Positions 1-7,980 of a stretch of DNA of 64,000 nt are shown piece by piece; positions within the stretch are counted from its first letter, which is position 1; the number at the start of each line of letters is the position of its first letter. The stretch lies in contig JAKACZ010000009.1 of NCBI GenBank assembly GCA_021820965.1, forward strand, positions 1-64,000, read 5' to 3'. A model generated the notes under the pieces. That model did no database searches, was not told the DNA's origin, and worked only from the letters and a program-made list of their open reading frames with translations. Both the position numbers and the translations under genes were made by a program. Origin of the DNA: Bacillota bacterium. GTDB taxonomy: Bacteria > Bacillota > Sulfobacillia > Sulfobacillales > Sulfobacillaceae.

Positions 1-152
1 ACTTTCTCGGGCATAGTGATGTCACGACCACGGAAATCTATGCCCGCGTTGATGCCGAAACCCGCCGTCGCGCCTTAGAAGCGACCCGGATTCCGGGCGT
101 GATTCCCGAGAACTCGTCATGGACAGAAGGAAGCGGTCGTTTCTCCACATAA
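1..152 (+). pseudogene. C-terminal end of a tyrosine recombinase/integrase (cut by window edge)
   Basis: The frame beginning at position 3 reads F-LGHSDVTTTEIYARVD and ends at TAA 150-152. The LGHSDxxTTxIYA motif is the region of the second active-site histidine and the catalytic tyrosine of phage-type tyrosine recombinases (Y is present). Only this tail is in the window, so whether the gene is intact cannot be judged. It is followed within 20 bp by a transposase remnant, so it sits in mobile-element debris. It is a different lineage from the integrase pieces at 38.5-39.6 kb. Confidence 0.75.
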
Positions 153-169
153 CCTACAGCTCCACATAA

Positions 170-424
170 GCCATTGAACACGAGCTATTCAGTGCTATTA
201 GTATCAACTGGCGCGGGCGGCCGCTCGAGACGTTTGACACGGTGGTCCAATGCATTGGCCATACGCGCACCCGACGAGGGGGAGCGGTCCAAGCCGTACT
301 GGATGAGCGTACCTACGAGAAAGGTCGTAAGGTGGCTGACGAGACCCTTAACGCGCTCCATCTAACCCGTCAGACCTTTCACGGGGAGTGGAACTACGTG
401 ATCCGGCCGCAACTCAAATCATGA
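170..424 (+). pseudogene. ISAzo13-family transposase, C-terminal remnant
   Basis: In the frame that ends at TGA 422-424, the translation after a stop at 167-169 reads IEHELFSAISINWRGRPL and continues to a tail DERTYEKG...HGEWNYVIRP. This matches the C-terminus of ISAzo13-type transposases (IEHRLFS..NWRG.PL ... FHGEWNY.I.P), known from family memory rather than a search. Everything upstream of the IEH motif is missing, so about 80 residues of a roughly 400-residue protein remain. No terminal repeat was found. It cannot be functional. Confidence 0.7.
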
Positions 425-427
425 AAG

Positions 428-1660
428 TTATTTTTGCGCGCCGCCTAACTCACCTAATTGTTGAACGAGATCTGGCCGGCCGATCCATCTTAAAATCCAC
501 CATGCGGACACCGAAAACGTGACGGGTCCGACGAAGAAGAAAGGGCGCACAATGTGTGAATTACTTGCAACCGCGAAAACCAACAGCGCGAACGGACCCC
601 CGATTTGGCTGAACGTTCCAACAAGTCCGAAAGCGCGCCCGAGAAAATGATTGGGCACATTCTCTTGAAAAAACACGGCGAACGCGACGCCGTCGATAGC
701 CGTCCCCATTCCGATGAAAAATAACCCGGTTACGCTTGTGAAAACGTTAGGAATCCCCACAAATAATATCATGCCGAAGACGGAACTACTGATGGACATA
801 GCGATCCACTGTTTTAGACTAGCCTTAGAGTGCCACCGGTTCCAGCATAGATTGCCCGCTAAGGCTCCGACCACGACGGTTCCTTCGAGCATGGGATAGA
901 ATTGCATAGTGCGATGCAATTCGTCGCGAACCCAAGAAGCCAACAGATGCGCATAGGGCAAAAAGGCCAGACTGTTGAGCGCTAATAAGGGAATAAGGAT
1001 CCGCACGAACGGCCATCGTCCCATCGCAAACACTTCAATGAATAGCCTATCCCAAACGACTTTCTTATCCTGAGTTTTGGACTCTCGTGCCCGAGGCGCC
1101 CCCGCTGGCGATTCATAATACAATGACAGCATTATCAGTGAAAGAATAAATGTACAGACATCGAATACAAGCGGGGGGACTGTTACTGACCAATGAAACG
1201 CTAGGAAACCCATACTTACCGCAAAAACCTGGGCCACTGTATTACCTGTTTGATAAAGTCCGGTCGTTTTGCGCAATTCCTTTCCTTGGACGACAGAGGG
1301 GATCCACGTTCTGAACGTCTGTCCAAAAAACACGTTAATCCCGGAAACCAATCCCGACACTATCACCAAAACGGTGAACTGATCGAGTTCGATAGCCAGT
1401 ATGGCTACGATCACAAGCAATACCCTTGTTGCATCGGCCAACATAAGCAGCTGCCTTCTGTGTCGGATGCCCGCGTCGATGATAACGCCAAAGAGTCCGC
1501 TGAAAAGCGGGGGCACCAACATGATAGCAGACATGATGCCCACCCAAAAAGTACCATGCCGACTGTGGTACTGTGCCACGGCCAAGATAACCATTACGTA
1601 TAATGCGTTACCTGCCATTGAAGCCCATTCGGCATAAACGACTCGCATTAGTGGTACCAT
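428..1660 (-). CDS. MFS transporter, MefA/enterobactin-exporter-like
   Basis: A 410-residue polytopic membrane protein with about ten to twelve hydrophobic segments. The pattern of a short N-terminus, GNxxYxMVI in TM1, a loop after TM2-3 with PxxSGLFGVIIDAGIRHRRQLL (the MFS A-motif variant with basic residues) and a long central loop around residues 185-205 is typical of the macrolide-efflux (MFS_3) branch of the major facilitator superfamily. Substrate cannot be told. It is a single gene; its start ATG is at 1660 with a purine-rich AAGGGTAAGAGAGG-like stretch upstream. It lies between two stretches of transposon debris, so it may be horizontally acquired cargo. Confidence 0.8.
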   Translation of the reverse strand: MVPLMRVVYAEWASMAGNALYVMVILAVAQYHSRHGTFWVGIMSAIMLVPPLFSGLFGVIIDAGIRHRRQLLMLADATRVLLVIVAILAIELDQFTVLVIVSGLVSGINVFFGQTFRTWIPSVVQGKELRKTTGLYQTGNTVAQVFAVSMGFLAFHWSVTVPPLVFDVCTFILSLIMLSLYYESPAGAPRARESKTQDKKVVWDRLFIEVFAMGRWPFVRILIPLLALNSLAFLPYAHLLASWVRDELHRTMQFYPMLEGTVVVGALAGNLCWNRWHSKASLKQWIAMSISSSVFGMILFVGIPNVFTSVTGLFFIGMGTAIDGVAFAVFFQENVPNHFLGRAFGLVGTFSQIGGPFALLVFAVASNSHIVRPFFFVGPVTFSVSAWWILRWIGRPDLVQQLGELGGAQK

Positions 1661-2011
1661 GTTCGCCTCTCTTACCCTTTAAGCCACATGTTTCTAAATT
1701 CGTGAACGCGCATGCGATGTTCCTGCTCAAGAGTTGGCTAAGATTTCTAGTGCCGCGATTTACTCCTTTCAATAATCGAAATTATTAAGTGCGGGGGTAT
1801 TGCGCAGTCCGGGAGATGAACCTGTGACACTGGTGTTGAGGGTAACTTATCTTGTCATCGTTATCGTGCGACACGCCTAAAAGACTCGATGCGCCGCCCA
1901 TCGCAATGCATCCCAGTGTAATGACCAACCAGAGCTGTGTCATAGCAATTACCCGCCTCGAAAATCTTAAACTGGATCAGGGGCATACCAACCTAAGTCT
2001 CTACCATACCG
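1661..2011. other. Intergenic, no gene seen
   Basis: Between the MFS gene and the left repeat of the relic element. A 109-codon open frame (1852-2181) crosses the inverted repeat and has no recognisable domain; I do not consider it a gene. The upstream side must hold the promoter of the MFS gene but I see no clear -35/-10 pair. Confidence 0.5.
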
Positions 2012-2038
2012 CTAGGAGACTTTTCATAAAGTCCCAAC
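2012..2038 (+). repeat. Left inverted repeat of the relic element
   Basis: Begins ctaggagacttttc; the reverse complement is found at 3323-3349 with a single mismatch (C versus T at the 23rd base). Confidence 0.75.
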
Positions 2039-2715
2039 ATGAGAAGAAATCCGCCTGTGCGGGTTCCGTCTCTCGACAGTTTGTAACACCAGACACACCC
2101 ATGAATGGGATTATCTGGGTTTCCCGGGTCATCGCTGAACGTGGGGTGTCGTCAGATCCATCCAAACGTGTCACGCAGTGACTGTCGTCGACGCGTAGGT
2201 CGCTGGTTTAAATCTGCTGAAACATGAAAAGATAGCGCAGGCTCATGGGACAGCGATCCACCCACTAACCCACAGCAAGATGACACTAAGTGTCATTCAG
2301 GGCGAGATCTTATCCCCAAACTTTGGCCAGTTCCCAGGAACGATTGCCGCTCCATGACAGGCCATGCCCCGGCCTCGCGATGATGCCCGGCCTTATTACC
2401 CCGCATAAGGACACGGCGTGCTGACCACACACGCGATGAGGAGCCGCTCCGCAATGCGGGCCCCAGAAACCGACGGTAAGATCGATACGTAAACAAGGCA
2501 GAGAGGGGGCCGGGCGCGTCCGCGCCCGTGGTATGCATTTGAGCATCAGCCTTTCTCCCCAAAAAGCGCATACATGGGCACATCGTCATCGGATAACATC
2601 GGAGGAGAAACATATACACGCCGGGTCTGAAGGATTTTTCGTGGAGCAATTCGCCCCGTTTTCCGGCGTAATTTTGTCGATTGTATGACAATGGTATACA
2701 ACCGAGCGAAACATT

Positions 2716-3192
2716 ATGAAAAAGCATGACCTTTCTTGGTCCCCTCGGCGGGCCGCCGGCATTCACCTCACCGACCAGAATCAGCCCGTGTGTGCAGCGG
2801 ACCAGCCGTTAATCTGTCTGGGCACGAAACGGCTGGGGGTCACGGTCTACGCGTGTCCTCTCCGCCAACACCGCCACGCGGTGTGTGCGACGCCGTGTGC
2901 GAAAGCTCGCAAAACCGTCACGGTCAACTCCCGGGAATCCCGCTATGCCGATAGCGGCGTGCCCTATGGCACGCCCGCCTGGCAAGCCTTGTATGCCGAA
3001 CGGACCGGGGTGGAACGCGGGTTTAGTTTATGGACGCAGAATGGGGTGAAACGGGCGGGCCACCGCCGACCGTATCTGTGGGTGGCCCGCTTGGCCATCG
3101 GCGCCATTGTGGCTCACAATTGTGGCTCACCATCAAGCCTGGCACCGCAGCGCCGCGAGTGCCGCCTGACGATGACGCCGACAGCGCAGTGA
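2716..3192 (+). pseudogene. DDE transposase C-terminal remnant with a 13-bp tandem duplication
   Basis: The translation contains a cysteine-bearing stretch (CLGTKRLGVTVYACPLRQHRH) and then LYAERTGVERGFSLWTQNG and RPYLWVARLAIGAIVAH, which is the typical C-terminal E-helix region (xxRxxxERxFSxxK...RG...W.ARLA..AIVAHH) of DDE transposases that carry a treble-cysteine insertion. The N-terminal two thirds are absent. At 3106-3131 the 13 bases attgtggctcac+a/c are repeated in tandem; removing one copy would restore the expected ending GAIVAHHQAWHRSAAS..., so the duplication is a visible inactivating frameshift. Confidence 0.65.
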
Positions 3193-3228
3193 TTTAGTTC
3201 TTTCTCTACTATCCGCCCCTCCGCCACT

Positions 3229-3254
3229 CGGGATTCGGCGCCCGCCGAATCCCG
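3229..3254. repeat. Long perfect hairpin in the 3' part of the relic element
   Basis: GGGATTCGGCG at 3230-3240 and CGCCGAATCCC at 3243-3253 are perfectly complementary around a 2-base loop, and C3229-G3254 extends the stem to 12 bp. There is no T-run on either side, so it is not a standard intrinsic terminator; it lies about 40 bp after the transposase remnant and may be a subterminal structure of the element. Confidence 0.6.
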
Positions 3255-3322
3255 GGCATTGTCTGCCCTTCAGCGTCGGTAACGGCACCCGGTTCCCACT
3301 ATAGTTGAACAAGTATCCTTGC

Positions 3323-3349
3323 GTTGAGACTTTATGAAAAGTCTCCTAG
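3323..3349 (-). repeat. Right inverted repeat of the relic element
   Basis: Reverse complement of 2012-2038 with one mismatch, ending ...gtctcctag. Confidence 0.75.
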
Positions 3350-3810
3350 GTCGATCGACAGTCTAAGGCCGTCAACGGCTTCATATTGGTCTGGCAGCCA
3401 ATGTTCAGCGTATATCTATGCTAGGACAGTGCATCGCAGGATTACGCGTGAACTCGACGTGATATGATGTGAGAATCGTCCCTTCAGAAGAGCCACACCT
3501 AAAGCCGACCGAGCCATTGCGTTAGTGATGCAAGCGCCCTAACGGCATCCGATCCGACTGCCGCCCATGACTTGTGAAATCCGGTCACGCGTGACCGGCT
3601 AGCGGCGCTTTGCGGACGGGTCGCCGTCGGCTGCTACGCTAACCCGAGGTTAGCGCTCCCCAGTTCGGTTTACAGGAAGGTTCTGCTGAGTGTCACATGT
3701 TGATGACAATAACTTTGCCGAGGACCTGCCATTCGATAGGGCGCTGTGCAGGCGATCTCCGCCCCGGGGGCAGAGACAGATATGATTGCGAGGCAGGGGA
3801 ACATCCGCCG
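3350..3810. other. Intergenic, nothing recognised
   Basis: About 460 bp between the relic element and the end of the LacI-type gene. No coding frame with recognisable content and no terminator with a T-run was seen. Confidence 0.4.
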
Positions 3811-4803
3811 CTAAGCGGTGCCGCGGACAATCAGCGTGGGTTTAATGAGATGACGCACGGTGCTTAACGAGCCCTCAATGAGACCTACCAAGCCGTCTAA
3901 CGCCGTCTGGATCATGATATCCTGACGTTGAGACATCGTCGTGAGGTTGATACCGTGCAAAGACGACCATGATATGTCGTCGAATCCCATGACCGCGATG
4001 TCGGTTTTGGGCCGAATGCCCCGGTGGCTCAGGGCGTCAAGCACAGACAAGGCCATCAAGTCGTTGGCTGCGAAAACGGCTGTGGGCCGTCTCCCTGGTG
4101 CGTCAAGCACATATTGCATGACTTCATAGGTCCGCGCGTAATCAAAATTACCGTATACCACAACCGGCTCGAGATTGGCCCGGTCCATCGCTTCGCGGTA
4201 TCCTGCAAGACGATGAAACGCGGTCGAATAAGTGACATCGCCGGAGACAAACAGGATTTTGCGGTGGCCTTGGCCTAGCAAATAGTTGGTTGCCTCAATG
4301 GCGCCCAGCTTGTTATCCACCACTACCCAGTTGCCGAGGCCTTGGACCAGGCGGCGATTGTACATGACGTAGGGAACAACGGGGTCGGCACAATAAGCCT
4401 GCATATAAGCATCATGTGCCGAAATTGACGCCAAGAGTAAACCCTCCACCCGACGTCCGATGAGATCCTTCATAATCGTTTGATTTGCAGCCGGGTTGTT
4501 CAACGTCAATGCAATGAGCGGGATGCGACCGACCTGTTTTGCGCGGTCATAAAGCGTATGAGCCGTTTCGGCATAGAATGGGTTGTTCAACGATGGTAGT
4601 ACCACGCCTATGCTGTCACTTCGCTTCGTCCGCATGCGCCGGGCGGCTTCATTAGCATAGTACCCGAGACTTTCCGCGGCCTCCACCACCCGCCGCCTGG
4701 TTGCCTCGCTGACCTTACCCTTTCCCGATAGCACGCGGGACACGGTAGATTGGGATACGCGAGCCAATTTGGCTACATCACGCGACGTCGCAATGCCTTG
4801 CAT
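3811..4803 (-). CDS. LacI/GalR-family transcriptional repressor
   Basis: 330 residues. The N-terminus (residues about 5-55) is a canonical LacI helix-turn-helix plus hinge: RDVAKLARVSQSTVSRVLSG, then SEATRRRVVEAAESLGYYANEAARRMRT. The remainder is a periplasmic-binding-protein fold (SIGVVLPSLNNPFYAE; GRRVEGLLLAS; FVSGDVTYSTAFHRLAGY; AVFAANDLMALSVLDAL; DIAVMGFDDI), the effector-binding module. It is transcribed away from the tartrate/UxaA cluster, sharing the intergenic region where a strong forward promoter and a 12-bp palindrome with a central CG lie (4897-4954). That arrangement suggests it is the local repressor of the downstream uptake and catabolic genes, with the effector being the substrate or an intermediate. 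Confidence 0.93.
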   Translation of the reverse strand: MQGIATSRDVAKLARVSQSTVSRVLSGKGKVSEATRRRVVEAAESLGYYANEAARRMRTKRSDSIGVVLPSLNNPFYAETAHTLYDRAKQVGRIPLIALTLNNPAANQTIMKDLIGRRVEGLLLASISAHDAYMQAYCADPVVPYVMYNRRLVQGLGNWVVVDNKLGAIEATNYLLGQGHRKILFVSGDVTYSTAFHRLAGYREAMDRANLEPVVVYGNFDYARTYEVMQYVLDAPGRRPTAVFAANDLMALSVLDALSHRGIRPKTDIAVMGFDDISWSSLHGINLTTMSQRQDIMIQTALDGLVGLIEGSLSTVRHLIKPTLIVRGTA

Positions 4804-4896
4804 CGCCGTGCCACCCCCCTCTTGCCATCTACCGCTGCATTAGATTCCTTCGCTGCATTCGCGCGAACTTCGGATGATTCGAATATTATCATAGGA

Positions 4897-4925
4897 TTGA
4901 CAAAATAGTGAAATGCGCCTATTAT
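4897..4925 (+). promoter_or_regulatory. Sigma-A-type promoter of the catabolic cluster
   Basis: A perfect -35 box TTGACA at 4897-4902, a 17-bp spacer and TATTAT at 4920-4925. It points toward the decayed hisD-like gene and the ABC transporter genes. Confidence 0.7.
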
Positions 4926-4942
4926 CCCTCATATTACCCGAT

Positions 4943-4954
4943 GAATACGTATTC
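4943..4954. promoter_or_regulatory. Candidate LacI-family operator
   Basis: GAATACGTATTC is a perfect 12-bp palindrome with the central CG typical of LacI/GalR-family operators. It falls at about +12 to +23 from the start expected for the promoter at 4897-4925, a position suited to repression by the adjacent divergent regulator. The assignment is inferred from motif and position only. Confidence 0.5.
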
Positions 4955-5073
4955 CCGGATTTTCGGCGGCTATTTGCTGGTAATGGGGTAGCGTGTTCTC
5001 AGCGTAATTAATGCTAGGCCGTGTCGGATTCCTGCGGATCGTGTGAAGGCCGAAGTGAGGTGTAGGAACCCTA

Positions 5074-5802
5074 ATGGTGAGATGTCCAAACGACAGCACG
5101 TGTCGGGACACGGAAGTTAAAGAGAATGGCGCGGCCGCCATCAGGCGTATTGTCGCCTGTATCCCGCCTACACCGGGACTCATTCTGGAGGCCATAGTGG
5201 CTACGAGGCCCAGGGCAGGGGCAGATGAAACCCATATTGCCGGCGGAGTGCAGGCTCGCACCGCGATGGACTACGGGAGGAAAAGCATCCAGGCGCTTAC
5301 AGAGATCCTGGGTTCTGCGACTGAGCCCACTAACGCCGAGATGGTCGCGGGCGATACTCCCGGGCAGGCCGTGCGCGGATTCGCTTCTGCAAGCGCGCTT
5401 CCCACGGCAGCAGGGCAGATAGTCGCGCAAATACTGCCGGAGAACGAATGTCAAACCCATGGTTTGAAAACGGTCGATATCGTGCGAGTAGCCTGGGAGG
5501 AGAGGTGCCTAACAATGCGGGCGGACACCCTCGAAGACGCTGCCCAAACTGCCGACCGATTAGCCTTCCAACATGGCGAGGCGCTGACGGACAATCCCCA
5601 TGATGTTCTTAAAACCCTCACCAATTTTGGCCGCACAGAGAAAAGGCGTTGTGACGCCAAAGACCGCCTAGTCTGGAGCATGAGCAACATGAGCCCGGAT
5701 ACCCGGGCGATTTCATCGACTAAGAACAGGAAGCGGCCTCTTTGGGAGTTGAGAGCACGTGTACAGGAAAGGGAGGAGTTAATCCATGGTTTTGAAAACT
5801 AA
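5074..5802 (+). pseudogene. Histidinol-dehydrogenase-like protein, internally preserved but truncated
   Basis: The frame stays open for 242 codons and its middle follows the HisD fold in order: KENGAAAIRRIVACIPPTPG (compare the VAGV.RIVVCTPP strand), AGADETHIAGGVQARTAMDYG (compare AGADEVYRIGGAQAIAALAYG), a stretch AEMVAGDTPGQAV aligning with the DMLAGPSE loop, and VAWEERCLTMRADTLEDAAQTADRLAFQHGEALTDNP (compare the A...A..YAPEHLEL region). The N-terminal ~150 residues and the C-terminal ~70 residues, including the NHVLPT catalytic region, are absent, and key residues are substituted. It is therefore a relic of a HisD-homologous NAD-dependent alcohol dehydrogenase (HisD homologues also oxidise diol sulfonates and sugar-like alcohols). 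It overlaps the start of the binding-protein gene by 17 bp. Confidence 0.6.
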
Positions 5803-7018
5803 AGTCGGTGCGGGGGCCGCTCTTGCCTTGCTGAGTACCGGTTTGTTGGCAGGGTGCGGTTCGACCCCGAGCTCCACAGGCTCTAGTTCCACGGGCGGCA
5901 CCGTCACGATTGTATCGCTTAGAGGGACTTCCGGCCCTACGGCATCGTTAGGGGTTCCGGGAAACAATGCTTTGCAAATAGCGGTGAATGCGATTAATGC
6001 CAAGGGTGGTCTCTTGGGAAAGAAAATTAAGTTGGCCTTTCTCAACACCCAGGGCAGTCCCAACCTGGCAACCAGCCTGGCCCGGCAGGCGGTCTTAACC
6101 GATCATGCGGCTGTGATGTTCGGCGGGGTGAGTAGTGGCGACGGAGTGTATGAAGAAGCGGTTGCAAAAAAGTACCATACTCTCTTGTTCTCGTACACCT
6201 TCAACGATGCGGTCTTCACCCGCACCTCGGATTTCACGCCGTACTTCTTCTCCATCGTCCCCAACACCAACATGGAACCCATGGCGTCGGCGTTAGTGTT
6301 TAAGAAAGAAGGCTGGACGCGCATCTACACGATTTCCCCAAATTATAACTATGGCCATGCCGAGGTACAGGGCTTTCTTGCCGCGTTAAAGAAACTGGGC
6401 GTCCACTACACGCTATTGGGCCAGCAATGGCCGGCGTTGGGCGCTCCCAACTTTACCAGCAATATCACCGCCATTTTGGCCGCGCATCCTCAGGCTGTGT
6501 ATGGCGGGATTTACGGTTCTGATCTGTTGACCTTTACGAAAGAAGCAGAAGGGTACGGGTTCTTTAAGAAGACCCATTTTGCTGCCCAGTATGGGTCCAT
6601 TGACTTGCAGACCCTAGGAAGTGCGGCGCCGGTTGGGGCTGTCGGGTTTGCCCGCGGCGGCTGGTGGACCTTGAATTCCCCCAAGGTCACAGCGTGGGCC
6701 AAGCAATACCATAGCAAATACGGCACCTACCCGTCGTCGTATTCGATGCTGGGCACGATGGCCTTCGATGCATGGGTGCAAGGCGTCAAAAAGGCTCACT
6801 CCTTTAACTCAACTAAGGTGAGTCAAGCTCTGGCAGGGGACACCATCTCGACCCTGTTCGGCAACTACGCAATCCGGGCGTGCGACCATCAGGCTGAAGT
6901 TCCCGAGTATATCGGGGTCGTTAGTAGCAAGCCCAATCCCTACGGATTTGACGGCTACAGTCCCACCTACAACGCGTCGTGGAACAACATCAAGCAAGGA
7001 TGCCCGGCGAATCGTTAG
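5786..7018 (+). CDS. ABC transporter substrate-binding lipoprotein (LivJ/branched-chain-type)
   Basis: 410 residues. A lipoprotein signal is clear: a short basic N-terminus, a hydrophobic stretch and LLAGC with Cys-23, followed by a Ser/Thr/Gly-rich linker. The mature part is a type I periplasmic binding fold of the Peripla_BP_6 class (IVSLRGTSGPTASLG; NAINAKGGLLGKKIKL; AVMFGGVSSGDGVY; TIYTISPNYNYGH). It is the first of five genes for a LivJHMGF-type importer (gaps of 79 bp, 1 bp and then overlaps). GGGAGGAG sits 8-10 bases before the ATG. In this setting the ligand is more likely a hydroxy or sugar acid than a branched-chain amino acid, but this is inferred from neighbours only. Confidence 0.9.
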   Translation: MVLKTKVGAGAALALLSTGLLAGCGSTPSSTGSSSTGGTVTIVSLRGTSGPTASLGVPGNNALQIAVNAINAKGGLLGKKIKLAFLNTQGSPNLATSLARQAVLTDHAAVMFGGVSSGDGVYEEAVAKKYHTLLFSYTFNDAVFTRTSDFTPYFFSIVPNTNMEPMASALVFKKEGWTRIYTISPNYNYGHAEVQGFLAALKKLGVHYTLLGQQWPALGAPNFTSNITAILAAHPQAVYGGIYGSDLLTFTKEAEGYGFFKKTHFAAQYGSIDLQTLGSAAPVGAVGFARGGWWTLNSPKVTAWAKQYHSKYGTYPSSYSMLGTMAFDAWVQGVKKAHSFNSTKVSQALAGDTISTLFGNYAIRACDHQAEVPEYIGVVSSKPNPYGFDGYSPTYNASWNNIKQGCPANR

Positions 7019-7097
7019 TGGGCGGCAGAAAGATGGGAGCAAAAGCGTCTCATCGGCGATGGTGTGTAGTGTAATCGGGCGGAGAGGAGTTGTGCGC

Positions 7098-7979
7098 ATG
7101 TCCGGCGGAACCCTGCTAGTGCAAGTGTTGTCTGGTCTCTCGCTTGGCGCGATATTATTTATCGTCGCCAGTGGCATGACCCTCGTCTTTGGGACGATGC
7201 GGATCATCAATATGACGCACGGGTCCTTTTATATGTTCGGTGCTTATCTTTTGGCCATCACTTTCCACAAGTTCGATCAGCAACTGTTTGGCTTTGTCGG
7301 AGCTTTCTTGCTGTCGGCCGCGACCATCTTGGTTCTCGGAGCTATCATCGAGTTTGTGGTGTTGCGTCGTTTGTACTCAGGAGAGCACTTGTTACAGCTC
7401 TTGGCAACCTGGGCGCTGATGCTGATGTTTGAACAGTTGGCTTTGGATGTGTGGGGCTCGGCGACGGTAACGCCACCGAGCCCGGCATCGCTTTCCGGCA
7501 CAATGTCTCTGGGACCTGCAACGATTCCCGTGTTTTATGTCTTTCTCATTCTCTTCGCCGGGCTTATCTTCCTGGCCCTTTGGTTCTTCATCAATCGGAT
7601 GGGTATCGGCCGTTTGTTGAAGGCGGCAGTGGAAGATCACGAACTTTTGTCCACCATAGGAGTCAATGTACGCCGGCTCTATACCGTGGCATTTGCGGTG
7701 GGTGCATTTTTAGCGGCGTTGGGTGGCGCCCTCATTGCCCCGGAGATTTCGGTGGGTCCGGGTATCGACTTGAGCATTTTGGTGGAATCGTTTGTGGTGG
7801 CGGTAGTGGGCGGGTTGGGCAATATCAATGGTGCGGTGATTGGCGCGATCATCATTGGATTGGCCCAGTCCTTTGGGGCCACCTACATTCCGAACATGGC
7901 TGAAGCCGCTATTTACTTCGTGATGGTGATTGTCCTGATCATTCGCCCACGGGGACTTTTGGGTCGGGAGGAGTTTTAA
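7098..7979 (+). CDS. ABC transporter permease, LivH type
   Basis: 293 residues with about eight hydrophobic segments. Diagnostic LivH stretches are LSLGAILFIVASGMTLVFGTMRIINMTHGSFYMFGAY near the N-terminus and VVAVVGGLGNINGAVIGAIIIGLAQSFG near residue 235, the latter containing the cytoplasmic coupling loop. I start at ATG 7098 because GGAGAGGAG (7081-7089) is 8 bases upstream; the in-frame GTG at 7092 is too close. It forms the first half of the membrane channel with the next gene. Confidence 0.92.
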   Translation: MSGGTLLVQVLSGLSLGAILFIVASGMTLVFGTMRIINMTHGSFYMFGAYLLAITFHKFDQQLFGFVGAFLLSAATILVLGAIIEFVVLRRLYSGEHLLQLLATWALMLMFEQLALDVWGSATVTPPSPASLSGTMSLGPATIPVFYVFLILFAGLIFLALWFFINRMGIGRLLKAAVEDHELLSTIGVNVRRLYTVAFAVGAFLAALGGALIAPEISVGPGIDLSILVESFVVAVVGGLGNINGAVIGAIIIGLAQSFGATYIPNMAEAAIYFVMVIVLIIRPRGLLGREEF

Positions 7980-7980
7980 C

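Larger units (their letters stand above)
2012..3349 (+). mobile_element. Relic insertion element bounded by 27-bp inverted repeats
   Basis: Positions 2012-2038 and 3323-3349 are inverted copies of each other over 27 bp with one mismatch. Inside lies a transposase C-terminal fragment (2716-3192). The outermost four bases of each repeat are CTAG, which reads the same on both strands, so they may equally be a 4-bp target duplication with the repeats starting at GAGACTTTTC. At about 1.34 kb with no intact transposase gene the element is internally decayed. I cannot assign the family with confidence; the transposase tail resembles DDE transposases of the IS1182-like/IS4-like groups. Confidence 0.65.

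Noticed and set aside
1852-2181. 109-codon open frame before the relic element
   Set aside because: Crosses the inverted repeat, has no Shine-Dalgarno site and no recognisable domain.
2293-2766. 157-codon minus-strand frame inside the relic element
   Set aside because: Low-confidence composition, no domain, overlaps the plus-strand transposase remnant.
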